A stretch of 64,000 bases of DNA from Cohnella herbarum (GTDB taxonomy: Bacteria; Bacillota; Bacilli; Paenibacillales; Paenibacillaceae), in the NCBI RefSeq assembly GCF_012849095.1, contig NZ_CP051680.1:2976001-3040000 (forward strand), read 5' to 3'. Under the pieces are notes generated by a model. It worked only from the letters and a program-made list of their open reading frames with translations. It made no database searches and had not been told where the DNA came from. A program made the translations under genes and the position numbers. Below are positions 17,915-25,892 of the stretch, one piece after another. How positions within the stretch are numbered: the first letter of the stretch is position 1; each line of letters starts with the position of its first letter.

Positions 17915-18889
17915 ATGGCTAAAGAAATCGGAAAACCGGCTTTTCTATCCGAAGCGCGAATTTCCGCTATCGGTAGTTATGTACCCGAACAAGTGATTAC
18001 GAACGCGGATTTGGAAACATTGGTGGACACCGATCACGAGTGGATCGTAAGGCGTACAGGTATCGAGCAACGCCACAAAGCGGCCGACGATCAATCGACC
18101 AGCCATCTGGCCATCGCCGCGGTTCACGATTTATTGTATAAATTTCCGGCCGTATCCGCTTCGGACATCGATGCGATCCTCGTTGCCACGACGACGCCGG
18201 ATATGCCCTTCCCGTCGGTCGCTTCTCAGGTTCAGCAAGCCATTGGCGCTGCATCGGGTAGCCTCGCCGTAGACGTGAGCGCGGCTTGCGCCGGGTTCGT
18301 TACGGCCCTTCAGCTGGCGAATGGATTGATCCTATCGCGAAGCTTTCGCAAGGTACTCGTTATCGGCGCAGAGACGTTAACGAAAATAACCGATTATACG
18401 GATCGTTCAACGTGTATCCTATTCGGAGACGGTGCCGGGGCCGTTCTTGTAGAGGCCGCGGATCAAGGCGCTTTCCTCTCCTCCAACGCGAATACGGACG
18501 GTTCCGGAGGCATGCAAGTCTATTGCAGTGCCGATAATAAGATTGTTCAGAACGGCAGGGAAGTATACAAGTGGGCGTTATCCACCGTACCGGGCGGTGT
18601 CCGGGATCTCTTGCAGAAAGCCGGATCGACGCTTGAAAGCCTGGATTGGTTCATCCCGCACAGCGCCAATCTTCGCATGATCGAAGCCATCTGCGAGCGA
18701 TTAGATATGCCTGCGGAGAAAATATTGCAGAGCGTCGTCAGCAATGGCAATACGTCCGCCGCTTCGATTCCCCTGGCTTTGGATGCGGCATATAGGCAAG
18801 GCAAGCTGCAATCCGGCCAATTATTGGCACTATACGGCTTCGGGTCGGGGCTTACCCAATCCGGATTGTTGCTTCGTTGGACGATTTAG
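17915..18889 (+). CDS. fabH: 3-oxoacyl-ACP synthase III, FabHB-like
   Basis: A 324-residue condensing enzyme that starts fatty-acid synthesis from acyl-CoA and malonyl-ACP. The catalytic triad is present: Cys125 in SAACAGF, His249 in PHSANLRMIE and Asn279 in GNTS. The sequence resembles B. subtilis FabHB (YhfB): VQNGREVYKWA, TVPG, LDWFIPHSANLRMIE. Compared from memory with FabHB, about a dozen residues seem to be missing before VQNGREV. ATG 17915 has GGAGGAGGG 7 bases upstream. It is monocistronic between its own promoter and a strong terminator. Priming of branched acyl chains is a family-based guess; a role in modifying surface components is possible from its position. Confidence 0.88.
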   Translation: MAKEIGKPAFLSEARISAIGSYVPEQVITNADLETLVDTDHEWIVRRTGIEQRHKAADDQSTSHLAIAAVHDLLYKFPAVSASDIDAILVATTTPDMPFPSVASQVQQAIGAASGSLAVDVSAACAGFVTALQLANGLILSRSFRKVLVIGAETLTKITDYTDRSTCILFGDGAGAVLVEAADQGAFLSSNANTDGSGGMQVYCSADNKIVQNGREVYKWALSTVPGGVRDLLQKAGSTLESLDWFIPHSANLRMIEAICERLDMPAEKILQSVVSNGNTSAASIPLALDAAYRQGKLQSGQLLALYGFGSGLTQSGLLLRWTI

Positions 18890-18950
18890 GCGTACCAATA
18901 GGCGTACCAATCGTCGAATTCGGCCATCTATCATGTACAAAAACGTAGCA

Positions 18951-19013
18951 ATAGCGTCACCCGATTGCGATGGAGCATACATCCTTCGCTAATCGAGTGA
19001 CGCTATCTTTTTT
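18951..19013 (+). terminator. Intrinsic terminator of fabH
   Basis: Ten-base perfect arms ATAGCGTCAC (18951-18960) and GTGACGCTAT (18997-19006) with further internal pairing are followed by CTTTTTT. It lies between convergent genes; a shorter T-run on the other strand (CGTTTTTG) may make it work for the epimerase gene as well. Confidence 0.8.
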
Positions 19014-19014
19014 C

Positions 19015-19929
19015 CTACAAATTCATTCCGCCCAGCAAGCGGCTAAGCCCTAACTCCAAAGGAATCGATGGTTTCCACCCCAATATCGACTCCGCGCGCG
19101 CCGACGATAGTCTGCTGCACCGAACGTCGCCGTTTCTGGACGGTTCGTAGATTCTGCCCAGACTGCCGCTCCCCGATAAGCGCTCGCAGCAATCGGCCAA
19201 ACGGTTTACGGAGGTTGCCACCCCGGTCCCGATATTGCATACTTCGCCATCCCCTCGCTCCAAAGCCGCCAAGTTGGCTTTGACGATATCGTCTACGTGC
19301 ACGAAATCCCTACTCTGCTCGCCGTCCCCATGTATAACTAGCGGAAGTCCATCCCTTATCCGCGCCATGAAACAAGCGACGACACCGCCTTCGCCTCTTG
19401 CCGTTTGACCCGGACCATACACGTTCGCGTATCTAAGAATCGTGTAGGACCCTCCCCACCAATCGCCGCTCTTGCGAATGTATTCCTCGGCCGTCCACTT
19501 GGACAGTCCATACGGCGCAAAGGGGAGCTTCGGACTCGTTTCCTTCAGCAAGCGTTTACCTTTACTTTCGCCGTATACGCCTGACGTAGAAGAGAATACA
19601 AGCTTGCTTCCCGCCTGCCGACAGCCTTCCAGAACGCGCAAAGTGCCGATTACGTTGCTGAGTCCGTCTTCGGATGGAGCTTGCAGCGAACTGCCCATCC
19701 CGACTTGGGCCGCCAAATGGAAGACGGCTCCCGGTCTAAGCCGCGAGATCCATTCCGTCGTTTCGGGAGCCTCGACTTGAAGCTTATACAGCTTAACGCC
19801 AGCTGGCAGCCGCCCCGCATCTCCCATGCTCAAATTGTCGATCGCTATCGTTTCATGGCCTTCTCCAACGAGCGCATGGACGAGACGACTGCCGATAAAT
19901 CCTGCTCCTCCAGTCACGATGACACGCAT
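19015..19929 (-). CDS. NAD-dependent nucleotide-sugar epimerase/dehydratase (extended SDR)
   Basis: A 304-residue extended short-chain dehydrogenase: Rossmann motif GGAGFIGS at residues 7-14, FHLAAQ, catalytic Ser/Thr in SSTSGVYG, and the YxxxK pair in YGLSK. The C-terminal substrate domain has the RYANVYGPGQ and SRDFVHVDD motifs of UDP-glucose 4-epimerase relatives (GalE/WbpP type). It probably makes a nucleotide sugar for the glycosyltransferases that follow on the other strand. The exact sugar cannot be told from sequence. Confidence 0.87.
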   Translation of the reverse strand: MRVIVTGGAGFIGSRLVHALVGEGHETIAIDNLSMGDAGRLPAGVKLYKLQVEAPETTEWISRLRPGAVFHLAAQVGMGSSLQAPSEDGLSNVIGTLRVLEGCRQAGSKLVFSSTSGVYGESKGKRLLKETSPKLPFAPYGLSKWTAEEYIRKSGDWWGGSYTILRYANVYGPGQTARGEGGVVACFMARIRDGLPLVIHGDGEQSRDFVHVDDIVKANLAALERGDGEVCNIGTGVATSVNRLADCCERLSGSGSLGRIYEPSRNGDVRCSRLSSARAESILGWKPSIPLELGLSRLLGGMNL

Positions 19930-20038
19930 TGGTTTTCATTCCTTTGCCATTTCCGGTTTACTACAATTTATTCCGATTAAGGATCCATGCTTGGACAAAG
20001 GTGGAAAATAGGCAATTCAGACAGGTTCAACCGTCGTG

Positions 20039-20066
20039 ACGGCAACCGCCCTGTCCACATAAACTG
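20039..20066 (+). promoter_or_regulatory. Sigma-K-like promoter before the glycosyltransferase trio
   Basis: AC (20039-20040), a 17-base spacer and CATAAACTG (20058-20066) fit the late mother-cell sigma-K pattern AC-N17-CATAnnnTA with one mismatch at the last base. It lies about 38 bases before the start codon at 20104. Overlapping CATATTAT (20070-20077) is an alternative -10. Confidence 0.4.
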
Positions 20067-20103
20067 GTACATATTATGATGCGATTCAGATATGGAGGTA
20101 GCT

Positions 20104-20829
20104 ATGGCAAACGATCAGGAGTTTCCGCTCGTCAGCGTCATTATCCCTTTCTACAATTGTCCCTTCGTCGACCAAGCGGTAGCAAGCGTATTAAATCAAA
20201 CTTATCCCAATATCGAAGTTCTCGTCGTCGACGATGGATCCACCATACACCAGAATAAACTCGATCCGTTCCGCTCCCGTATTCACTATTTCGGCAAAGC
20301 CAACGGAGGGACGGGTAGCGCGCTGAACTTCGGCCTACGCTGCGCGAGCGGTAAATACATCGCATGGCTTAGTTCCGACGACTTGATGTACCCTCACAAA
20401 ATCGCGCGACAAGTCGCTTTCATGGAACAGCACCAAGCTCCTATCAGTTGCACCGATTTCCATCTCATTAACGAGAATAACGAGATCACGATGAGCGCGC
20501 TCGCCGTTAAATTTCCTAGTCTTCGTAAATTAATAGAAGCGTTGTTCACCTTCTGCCCGATCAATGGATCGACGGTTATGATGCATCGTTCGCTGGCAAG
20601 CCGCATCGGATATTTCAACGAAGCACTCGCTTGTACGCAGGATTACGAATATTGGCTTAGAGTTCATCTTGCCCGAATTGATTTTTACTTCATCAATGAA
20701 GTATTGACGCTCTATCGTTGGCACGAAAGTATGGGCACGGTTCGGAAGAAGGCTCTCGTAGATCAAGAATTCAACCAGGTGAGGGATCAGTACGCCCCCC
20801 AAATGCATGCTCTGTTACGGGTATTGTAA
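20104..20829 (+). CDS. Family 2 glycosyltransferase
   Basis: A 241-residue GT-A enzyme. Motifs in order: VSVIIPFYN (nucleotide binding), VVDDGS, NGGTGSALNFG, and the metal-binding SSDD (in AWLSSDDLMYPHKI), then QDYEYWLR near the acceptor site. ATG 20104 has GGAGG 5 bases upstream. It heads a three-gene plus-strand operon (gap 32 bases, then a 7-base overlap). It is paralogous to the GT2 at 23363 (shared NGGTxSALN, AWLSSDD, VNG/ING-S/CTVMM). Probable role: adding a sugar to a surface glycan. No membrane segment is seen. Confidence 0.9.
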   Translation: MANDQEFPLVSVIIPFYNCPFVDQAVASVLNQTYPNIEVLVVDDGSTIHQNKLDPFRSRIHYFGKANGGTGSALNFGLRCASGKYIAWLSSDDLMYPHKIARQVAFMEQHQAPISCTDFHLINENNEITMSALAVKFPSLRKLIEALFTFCPINGSTVMMHRSLASRIGYFNEALACTQDYEYWLRVHLARIDFYFINEVLTLYRWHESMGTVRKKALVDQEFNQVRDQYAPQMHALLRVL

Positions 20830-20861
20830 ACATCCGATCGTCGATGAGGGAGGGAAGTAGG

Positions 20862-21944
20862 ATGAAGAAAGTTCTGTTCATGTTCATTCTGCCAAGCGGC
20901 GGCGTCGATACCTTGAATCGATTGCGGTACAGGGCTTTGCTTCCCGTAGGGATCCAATGCCATTTCCTTTACTTCCGGGAAGGAAGCGGATCCACCGGCT
21001 ACTCTCCCGAGATCCCGGTTTTCTACGCTTCGGAACCGCCGGAGATTCAGCATATTCTGAAGCATTATTCTTTCGATTGCATCGTCGTCACCTCGTTCTT
21101 CCTGCAAGTGCTGCTGCTTCGTCAGCTTGGCTTCGACAAGCCGATTATTTTCGAAATTCAAGGCTTCGGCACTCCGGATAACGCCAGGCAAAATCTGACC
21201 GAAGCCCAACCGTACCTTAGCCCCTATGCGAATGCGTTCTTATACCCGTCCACGCCTCATATCGGTGCTTTGCTCCAAGAGATTTATCCTCTTAAACCGA
21301 AGTTCTCGTTTGCCAATCCTTTCGATCCGGACAGCTTCGACCTCCCTCTCCCGCCGCCTCTCCCGTATCCGCCTCTCGTCTGGATCGGCAGGTTGGAAGA
21401 CAATAAAAACTGGAGCGATTTCCTCCTCATCGGAGCCGAGGTCATCAAGCGGATACCGTATGTTCGGTTATGGATGTTTAGCGACCCCGCGCTAGCGGAA
21501 CCTGGGGAAAACGAACGATTGCTGCTCCGGATGAATCAGCTAGGGCTAACGCCTTATCTCGATCACTATCACAATATCATAAGCGCAGAGATCCCCTTAT
21601 ATTTCCGGCTTATCGCGTCATCCGGAGGTGTATTGTGCATGACATCCAAAGCGGAAGGCGCGCCATACGTCGCATTGGAAGCTCTAAGCAGCGGCTGTCC
21701 CGTCGTCACTTCGAATTCCGATGGCGTTCGTTCCGCGATCATCGAAGAGGTTACGGGGCTCTATTACTCACATGGGGATATCGATGGGGCAACCGATCGG
21801 ATCGTGCGTTTGATGACCGATAAATCTCTGAGGAAATCCCTTGTGTTAAGGGGAAAAAAACATGTGCGGAGTGATTTTTCGATGGAAAAATACGCAATAA
21901 ACTTCTCCGATATGCTAGAGGCTGTAGGCGCGAAACCATGTTGA
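20862..21944 (+). CDS. Family 4 (GT-B) glycosyltransferase
   Basis: A 360-residue GT-B enzyme. The C-terminal half has the retaining GT4 features: PLVWIGRLEDNKNWSDFLLI at the start of the second Rossmann domain, and KAEGAPYVALEALSSGCPVV with the E-x7-E pair that binds the donor phosphate. ATG 20862 (MKKVLFMFILPSGGVDTLNR) is chosen for GGGAGGG 7 bases upstream; the longer frame overlaps the preceding gene. Its stop overlaps the next start (ATGTTGA). Donor and acceptor are unknown. Confidence 0.88.
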   Translation: MKKVLFMFILPSGGVDTLNRLRYRALLPVGIQCHFLYFREGSGSTGYSPEIPVFYASEPPEIQHILKHYSFDCIVVTSFFLQVLLLRQLGFDKPIIFEIQGFGTPDNARQNLTEAQPYLSPYANAFLYPSTPHIGALLQEIYPLKPKFSFANPFDPDSFDLPLPPPLPYPPLVWIGRLEDNKNWSDFLLIGAEVIKRIPYVRLWMFSDPALAEPGENERLLLRMNQLGLTPYLDHYHNIISAEIPLYFRLIASSGGVLCMTSKAEGAPYVALEALSSGCPVVTSNSDGVRSAIIEEVTGLYYSHGDIDGATDRIVRLMTDKSLRKSLVLRGKKHVRSDFSMEKYAINFSDMLEAVGAKPC

Positions 21945-23323
21945 CGAGCATCATCGTCCTAACGTTGAACAATATGGACCAGACGCTACGTTGCCTTCAT
22001 AGCATCCGGACCTTTACGGATAGCCCTTACGAACTCATCTTCGTCGATAACGGTTCGACGGACGGAACCGTGGCTTGGCTCGCCCAACAATCCGATATCC
22101 GATTGATTGCCAACCCCGTTAACGTCGGGTTTGCTCCGGCCTGCAATCAGGCAGCCGCGATCGCGAACGGCGATCATATCTTGCTGCTCAACAACGATAC
22201 GATCGTATCTCATCGCTGGCTGTCCGTCATGCTGCAATGCTTGCATTCCAGCGAACGGATCGGCATCGTCGGACCGAAATCTAATTTCGTGCTCCCCCTG
22301 CAGAAGATCCCAGCGGACGTAAGCAACGAAGGACAATATCATCTGTTCGCCCAACAGTTTAACCGCCATAACCCGGCGCTCTGGCAAGATCTAGCCGCGT
22401 TAAGCGGCTTCTGCATGTTATTACGGCGAAGCACCTGGCTCGCGCTCGGGGGATTCGATGAAGCCTTCGGGATCGGAGGCTACGAAGATATCGATCTCGG
22501 CTATCGCGTTCTGAAGGCGGGATTGTTCCTTCGTCTGGCGGGGGACGCGTTCGTTTATCACGAAGGAAACCGCAGCTTCGACTCTAACGCCATCGATATG
22601 TATGGGGTGGCCGCCGTGAACAGACGGTTATTTATTCGAAAATGGGGATTTAACCCGGAGCGGCTCATCTTACGGCATGACCCCGCCTTCTTGCCCGATC
22701 GGTACGCCAGTCCTCACCCCCATCATCCGCCGTTAAGCCCGGATTTGCCAAGCGGTTGGTACGCTCTTGCGGACGACGGTTGCGTCTTCCGGATGGAACG
22801 CGGGCTCAAACGGCCGGTAAATTCTTACGATACCTTCCTCCGATTGAAGCTTAGTTACGACAGAATCGCTCGCTGCGGAAACTCCTTCCTTCAAGGTTTG
22901 CCTTCCGGTCAGCCCCTTGACGCGATGAATTTCCCGCACGGTTATCCCGACGTATTCCTAGCCAGAGATCCCGGCGGCGGATTGCATAACGTCGGCAATG
23001 GCATCCGTTATCCCATCCGCAACGATTCGGTACTCTCTCAGCTCGGATTGAGATTGGACGAAGCCATTCCCGTCAGCTTCGAGCAAATCTGGAGCTTACC
23101 GGAGGGATGGCCGATGCAGGGCAACGCATGGGAAGAATACGAGCTGTACGATTATTTGCTCTACCGCGGCCCTAACGGAGGTCTTTACTACGGCGAAGGC
23201 CAGCGATTGCGCCCGATCGTCTGGGAGCAAACGCTCGGCAGGTTCGGTTGGAGCATGGACAGAGCCGTCATTATTCCGGTAGAGCTCTTCAACCGCGTTC
23301 CCATCGGATTCCCTATCCATTAA
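21938..23323 (+). CDS. Family 2 glycosyltransferase with C-terminal 'KRP...LPxGxP' module
   Basis: A 461-residue protein. The first 260 residues form a rhamnosyl/N-acetylgalactosaminyl-type GT2 domain: TSIIVLTLNN, VDNGSTDGT, NVGFAPACN, LLNNDT (DxD equivalent) and GGFDEAFGIGGYEDIDL. The last 190 residues are a different module built of repeats around 'GLKRPVNSYDTF ... LQGLPSGQPL' and 'LPEGWPMQ'. Shorter versions of it occur at the C-termini of the glycosyltransferases at 27961 and 41908. Such KR-F-G-LPxGxP repeats also occur in secreted proteins of other bacteria, but I do not know a function. Its stop codon lies inside the palindromic terminator shared with the convergent gene. Confidence 0.88.
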   Translation: MLTSIIVLTLNNMDQTLRCLHSIRTFTDSPYELIFVDNGSTDGTVAWLAQQSDIRLIANPVNVGFAPACNQAAAIANGDHILLLNNDTIVSHRWLSVMLQCLHSSERIGIVGPKSNFVLPLQKIPADVSNEGQYHLFAQQFNRHNPALWQDLAALSGFCMLLRRSTWLALGGFDEAFGIGGYEDIDLGYRVLKAGLFLRLAGDAFVYHEGNRSFDSNAIDMYGVAAVNRRLFIRKWGFNPERLILRHDPAFLPDRYASPHPHHPPLSPDLPSGWYALADDGCVFRMERGLKRPVNSYDTFLRLKLSYDRIARCGNSFLQGLPSGQPLDAMNFPHGYPDVFLARDPGGGLHNVGNGIRYPIRNDSVLSQLGLRLDEAIPVSFEQIWSLPEGWPMQGNAWEEYELYDYLLYRGPNGGLYYGEGQRLRPIVWEQTLGRFGWSMDRAVIIPVELFNRVPIGFPIH

Positions 23324-23367
23324 CAATAAGACCGTCGGGGATTTTCCCCGACGGTCTTATTGTTAAT
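23319..23367. terminator. Perfect 23-bp palindrome acting as bidirectional terminator
   Basis: Arms of 23 bases (23319-23341 and 23345-23367) pair perfectly around TTT. The core GACCGTCGGGGA / TCCCCGACGGTC is flanked by AT-rich ends that give a T-rich tail in both directions. The TAA stops of both convergent glycosyltransferase genes lie inside the arms. Confidence 0.85.
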
Positions 23368-24109
23368 GAGATCCCCCTTGCAAAGCGGTTATCAGGTTCC
23401 GAAGCCGAGGGATGTACATTTTCTGTAAGTCTTCCACTTCCTGTAGAACCGATTCTCGATACATCAAGGAGCCCATTCCGGAATGAATCCGGTACTCCGT
23501 TAACGGGATATTCAAATATCCGATCGGATAACCCGCAACGATCGTTCTTAGCCATAACTCGTAATCGTGGGTATACTTCAGTTGCTCGCTGAATCCGCCC
23601 ATGCGGGTAAACAAAGCTTTATTCATCATAACCGTACACCCGTTCACCGTATTGCTTTCGAGCATCGACCGGTAAAAATGAACCATGGAATCGTCGTGAA
23701 GGACGACCGGTTGACGATCGGTCTCGCCGTCTCCGTTCATTTGCCAGAAGGCCGTATGGCTAATCGAGTGTCCGCTCTCCGTCATATATCGAACCTGCCG
23801 TTCGATTTTGTCGGGCAGGAAGCGGTCGTCCGAGCTTAACCAGGCTACGTATTGTCCTTTAGCGCTGCGGAAACCCGCGTTCAAAGCGCTGGCCGTACCC
23901 CCGTTAATCTTGTTGAGAACGCGAATTCGTCCCTCATAACGCTCCAGGAGGTTCGTTTCGCGCATAGATCCGTCATTCACCACAATGATTTCCAGAGGTT
24001 CGTAGGTTTGCGCTAGCGCGCTCTCCAACGCCACAGGAAGATAAGGATCGTTATAGAAGGGTACGACAACGGTCACGGTCGGCTGCTGTTTTACGCCATA
24101 CGATCGGAT
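23363..24109 (-). CDS. Family 2 glycosyltransferase, start codon uncertain
   Basis: A GT2 enzyme of about 248 residues with VTVVVPFYN, VVNDGS, NGGTASALNAG, AWLSSDD and HDYELWLR, closest in this window to the plus-strand GT2 at 20104. It ends the minus-strand operon at the shared palindrome. The start is odd: no ATG, GTG or TTG follows the good ribosome site GGGGAGG. The codon at the right spacing (24109) is ATC; a GTG at 24076 would begin directly at the first beta strand and lacks a ribosome site; an ATG at 24271 would overlap the previous gene by 181 bases. An ATG in another frame (ATGGCGTAA) hints at a one-base loss. The reported start is therefore tentative. Confidence 0.82.
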   Translation of the reverse strand: MRSYGVKQQPTVTVVVPFYNDPYLPVALESALAQTYEPLEIIVVNDGSMRETNLLERYEGRIRVLNKINGGTASALNAGFRSAKGQYVAWLSSDDRFLPDKIERQVRYMTESGHSISHTAFWQMNGDGETDRQPVVLHDDSMVHFYRSMLESNTVNGCTVMMNKALFTRMGGFSEQLKYTHDYELWLRTIVAGYPIGYLNIPLTEYRIHSGMGSLMYRESVLQEVEDLQKMYIPRLRNLITALQGGSH

Positions 24110-25035
24110 GGCGATCCTCCCCTTTCCCGCTGTCTGCGTTTGCGCTCGTCCTCTAATGCATCGCGAATCGATTGCCGGAACGAATAGACCGGCTTCCAAC
24201 CAAGTTCGCGAATGTACGAGGTATCCCTTGCCGCCGGGGACGCTCTTGAAGAGTCGTTGCCGATCACCCACGGGAGCACGATGCTCGATGCCTCGTCGAA
24301 GGTTTGCCGTACTTCCCCTAACGTGCGGAAAGCACCCGATTCCAAAGCATAATTACTTCCGGGAACCCCATCCTCCAAGACGATCTCATACGCGGAGACG
24401 GCGTCCCTTACGTCCAAGAAATCCCTCGCTTCGTGCAAGGAGGAGAGCTGGAATGGCGGCAATTGTCCTCCCGCCTCTTCCGCGGCGATCGTCCACCTTG
24501 CGATCTTGCCGCATAATCCCGCGCTGCCGCCGGGACCGATTAAATTCGAGGGCTCTGCGACCATAACAGGTAATCCGTACAGATGATGCCATGCCTTTGC
24601 GACCTCAGCTTGCAATGTTTTGCTGAAGCCATAGGGATGGGCGGGAACAGAGATTCCCTCTTGTTCCGAACGGAGCATGGAACCGATAATAAGCACTTTA
24701 CACGGCCCCATGGCTCGAACGGCTTCCAAAATGTAGACAGTGGACATGAAGTTGACCGCAATCGTCGAGGTTGGATCTTTCCATGAGTAATCCACCGCAT
24801 TTCTCCCGGCCGCATGCAGCACCGCGGTCGGCTCCATTCGCTTTAGCAATCTCATGACGGCAGCCCCGTCGGTAAGGTCGCATTTTTCCACATGCGACGC
24901 CTCGATGCCGTCTCCTGCCGGAGAACGCGGAGAAACGATACCTATCACGTTCCATCCGGCGTTCATGAACTGACGGCAAGCGTGCCTTCCCGTAAAACCT
25001 CCTGCTCCCGTGATAAGTATGGTGCGGGCAGTCAT
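24091..25035 (-). CDS. NAD-dependent epimerase/dehydratase (extended SDR)
   Basis: A 314-residue SDR with GAGGFTGRH (Rossmann), CDLTD, HAAGRN, catalytic Ser in IIGSML, and YGFSK. The layout resembles GDP-6-deoxy-mannose reductases and GalE relatives. It overlaps the preceding reductase gene by four bases (ATGA) and ends where the next glycosyltransferase begins, so it belongs to the nucleotide-sugar operon. It may add an epimerisation or reduction step to the UDP-sugar made by the three genes upstream. The exact reaction is not decided by sequence. Confidence 0.85.
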   Translation of the reverse strand: MTARTILITGAGGFTGRHACRQFMNAGWNVIGIVSPRSPAGDGIEASHVEKCDLTDGAAVMRLLKRMEPTAVLHAAGRNAVDYSWKDPTSTIAVNFMSTVYILEAVRAMGPCKVLIIGSMLRSEQEGISVPAHPYGFSKTLQAEVAKAWHHLYGLPVMVAEPSNLIGPGGSAGLCGKIARWTIAAEEAGGQLPPFQLSSLHEARDFLDVRDAVSAYEIVLEDGVPGSNYALESGAFRTLGEVRQTFDEASSIVLPWVIGNDSSRASPAARDTSYIRELGWKPVYSFRQSIRDALEDERKRRQRERGGSPSDRMA

Positions 25036-25892
25036 GGTTCAGCCATCCACTGCTGAAGCTCAACCAGCATTTCCGCATATTTGGGTGCCTTGTAGCCGAA
25101 GTCCTCCCTAGTCGCGATGAGCGTTCGATCGATGATCGGTTCATCGGTAGGCACAATGGAGACGTTTCTCTTGTCGAAGGTTTCCTGCATCAACAGCAGC
25201 AGATCGTGCTTGGATACCGTTTCTGCGGCGGTCAGATGGACTAACCCTCCCGTTTCCGGGTGATCGATCAACCATTTGGTCGCTTTTGCAAGCTCGAGAG
25301 TCGTGACTCCGTTCCACAACACCTTTCGATACCCGCTCACTTCCCCTTGCTGAGCAAGAAACCACTTCATCAATCCGATTCCTTCAGGCTTATGATCGGG
25401 GCCGATGATGGAAGTGCGAATCGTCACGTGTTTGGAGTCGCGAAATTCGCCTAGCGCCTTGGACCGAGCATAAACCGATGTTCCGTCCGGAGCGTCACTT
25501 TCGCGGTACTGCCCCCTTGAACCGGAGAACACGCAATCGGAGCTGATATGAACGAGCCTTGCGCCAATCTGTTCTCCCCAATAGCGAAGCCAATGCGGAA
25601 GCAGACCGTTCACCTTATAAGCGTCCTGAGGAAAATCCTCCGCTTGATGGTTCAATATGCCGACCGCATTGATAATGAGGTCGGGAGCCGAATGTTCGAT
25701 GAATCGCCTCACTTCCTCGAGAGAACGAACATCCAGCTCCCGAACTTGAAGGCCGCGAAGCGCCTCCGAAGTTCGGTTCGAACCAGAATGCGGCCTTACC
25801 GTAACGATGATGTCGTAATCCGTGCTTCGCTTCAAATATGTCGCCAATAGATGACCGGCCATTCCATTGCCGCCAAGCAGGGCGATTTTCAT
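25032..25892 (-). CDS. RmlD-like nucleotide-sugar 4-reductase
   Basis: A 286-residue SDR of the dTDP-4-dehydrorhamnose reductase family: GGNGMAGH (Rossmann), NAVGILN, SSDCVFSG, and YARSK with catalytic Tyr and Lys. It lies between a UDP-GlcNAc 4,6-dehydratase gene and an SDR gene, with 4-base overlaps on both sides. In that context it resembles WbvR-type reductases, which act on UDP-4-keto-6-deoxy-HexNAc to give UDP-L-RhaNAc before C2 epimerisation. It lacks the C-terminal cupin domain of CapF/WbjC. An actual role in dTDP-rhamnose synthesis is less likely because rmlB and rmlC are absent here. Confidence 0.85.
   Translation of the reverse strand: MKIALLGGNGMAGHLLATYLKRSTDYDIIVTVRPHSGSNRTSEALRGLQVRELDVRSLEEVRRFIEHSAPDLIINAVGILNHQAEDFPQDAYKVNGLLPHWLRYWGEQIGARLVHISSDCVFSGSRGQYRESDAPDGTSVYARSKALGEFRDSKHVTIRTSIIGPDHKPEGIGLMKWFLAQQGEVSGYRKVLWNGVTTLELAKATKWLIDHPETGGLVHLTAAETVSKHDLLLLMQETFDKRNVSIVPTDEPIIDRTLIATREDFGYKAPKYAEMLVELQQWMAEP

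Noticed and set aside
23319..23367. Long palindrome as an insertion-sequence end or attachment site
   Set aside because: There is no transposase, target duplication or second copy nearby; its position between convergent stops explains it as a terminator.
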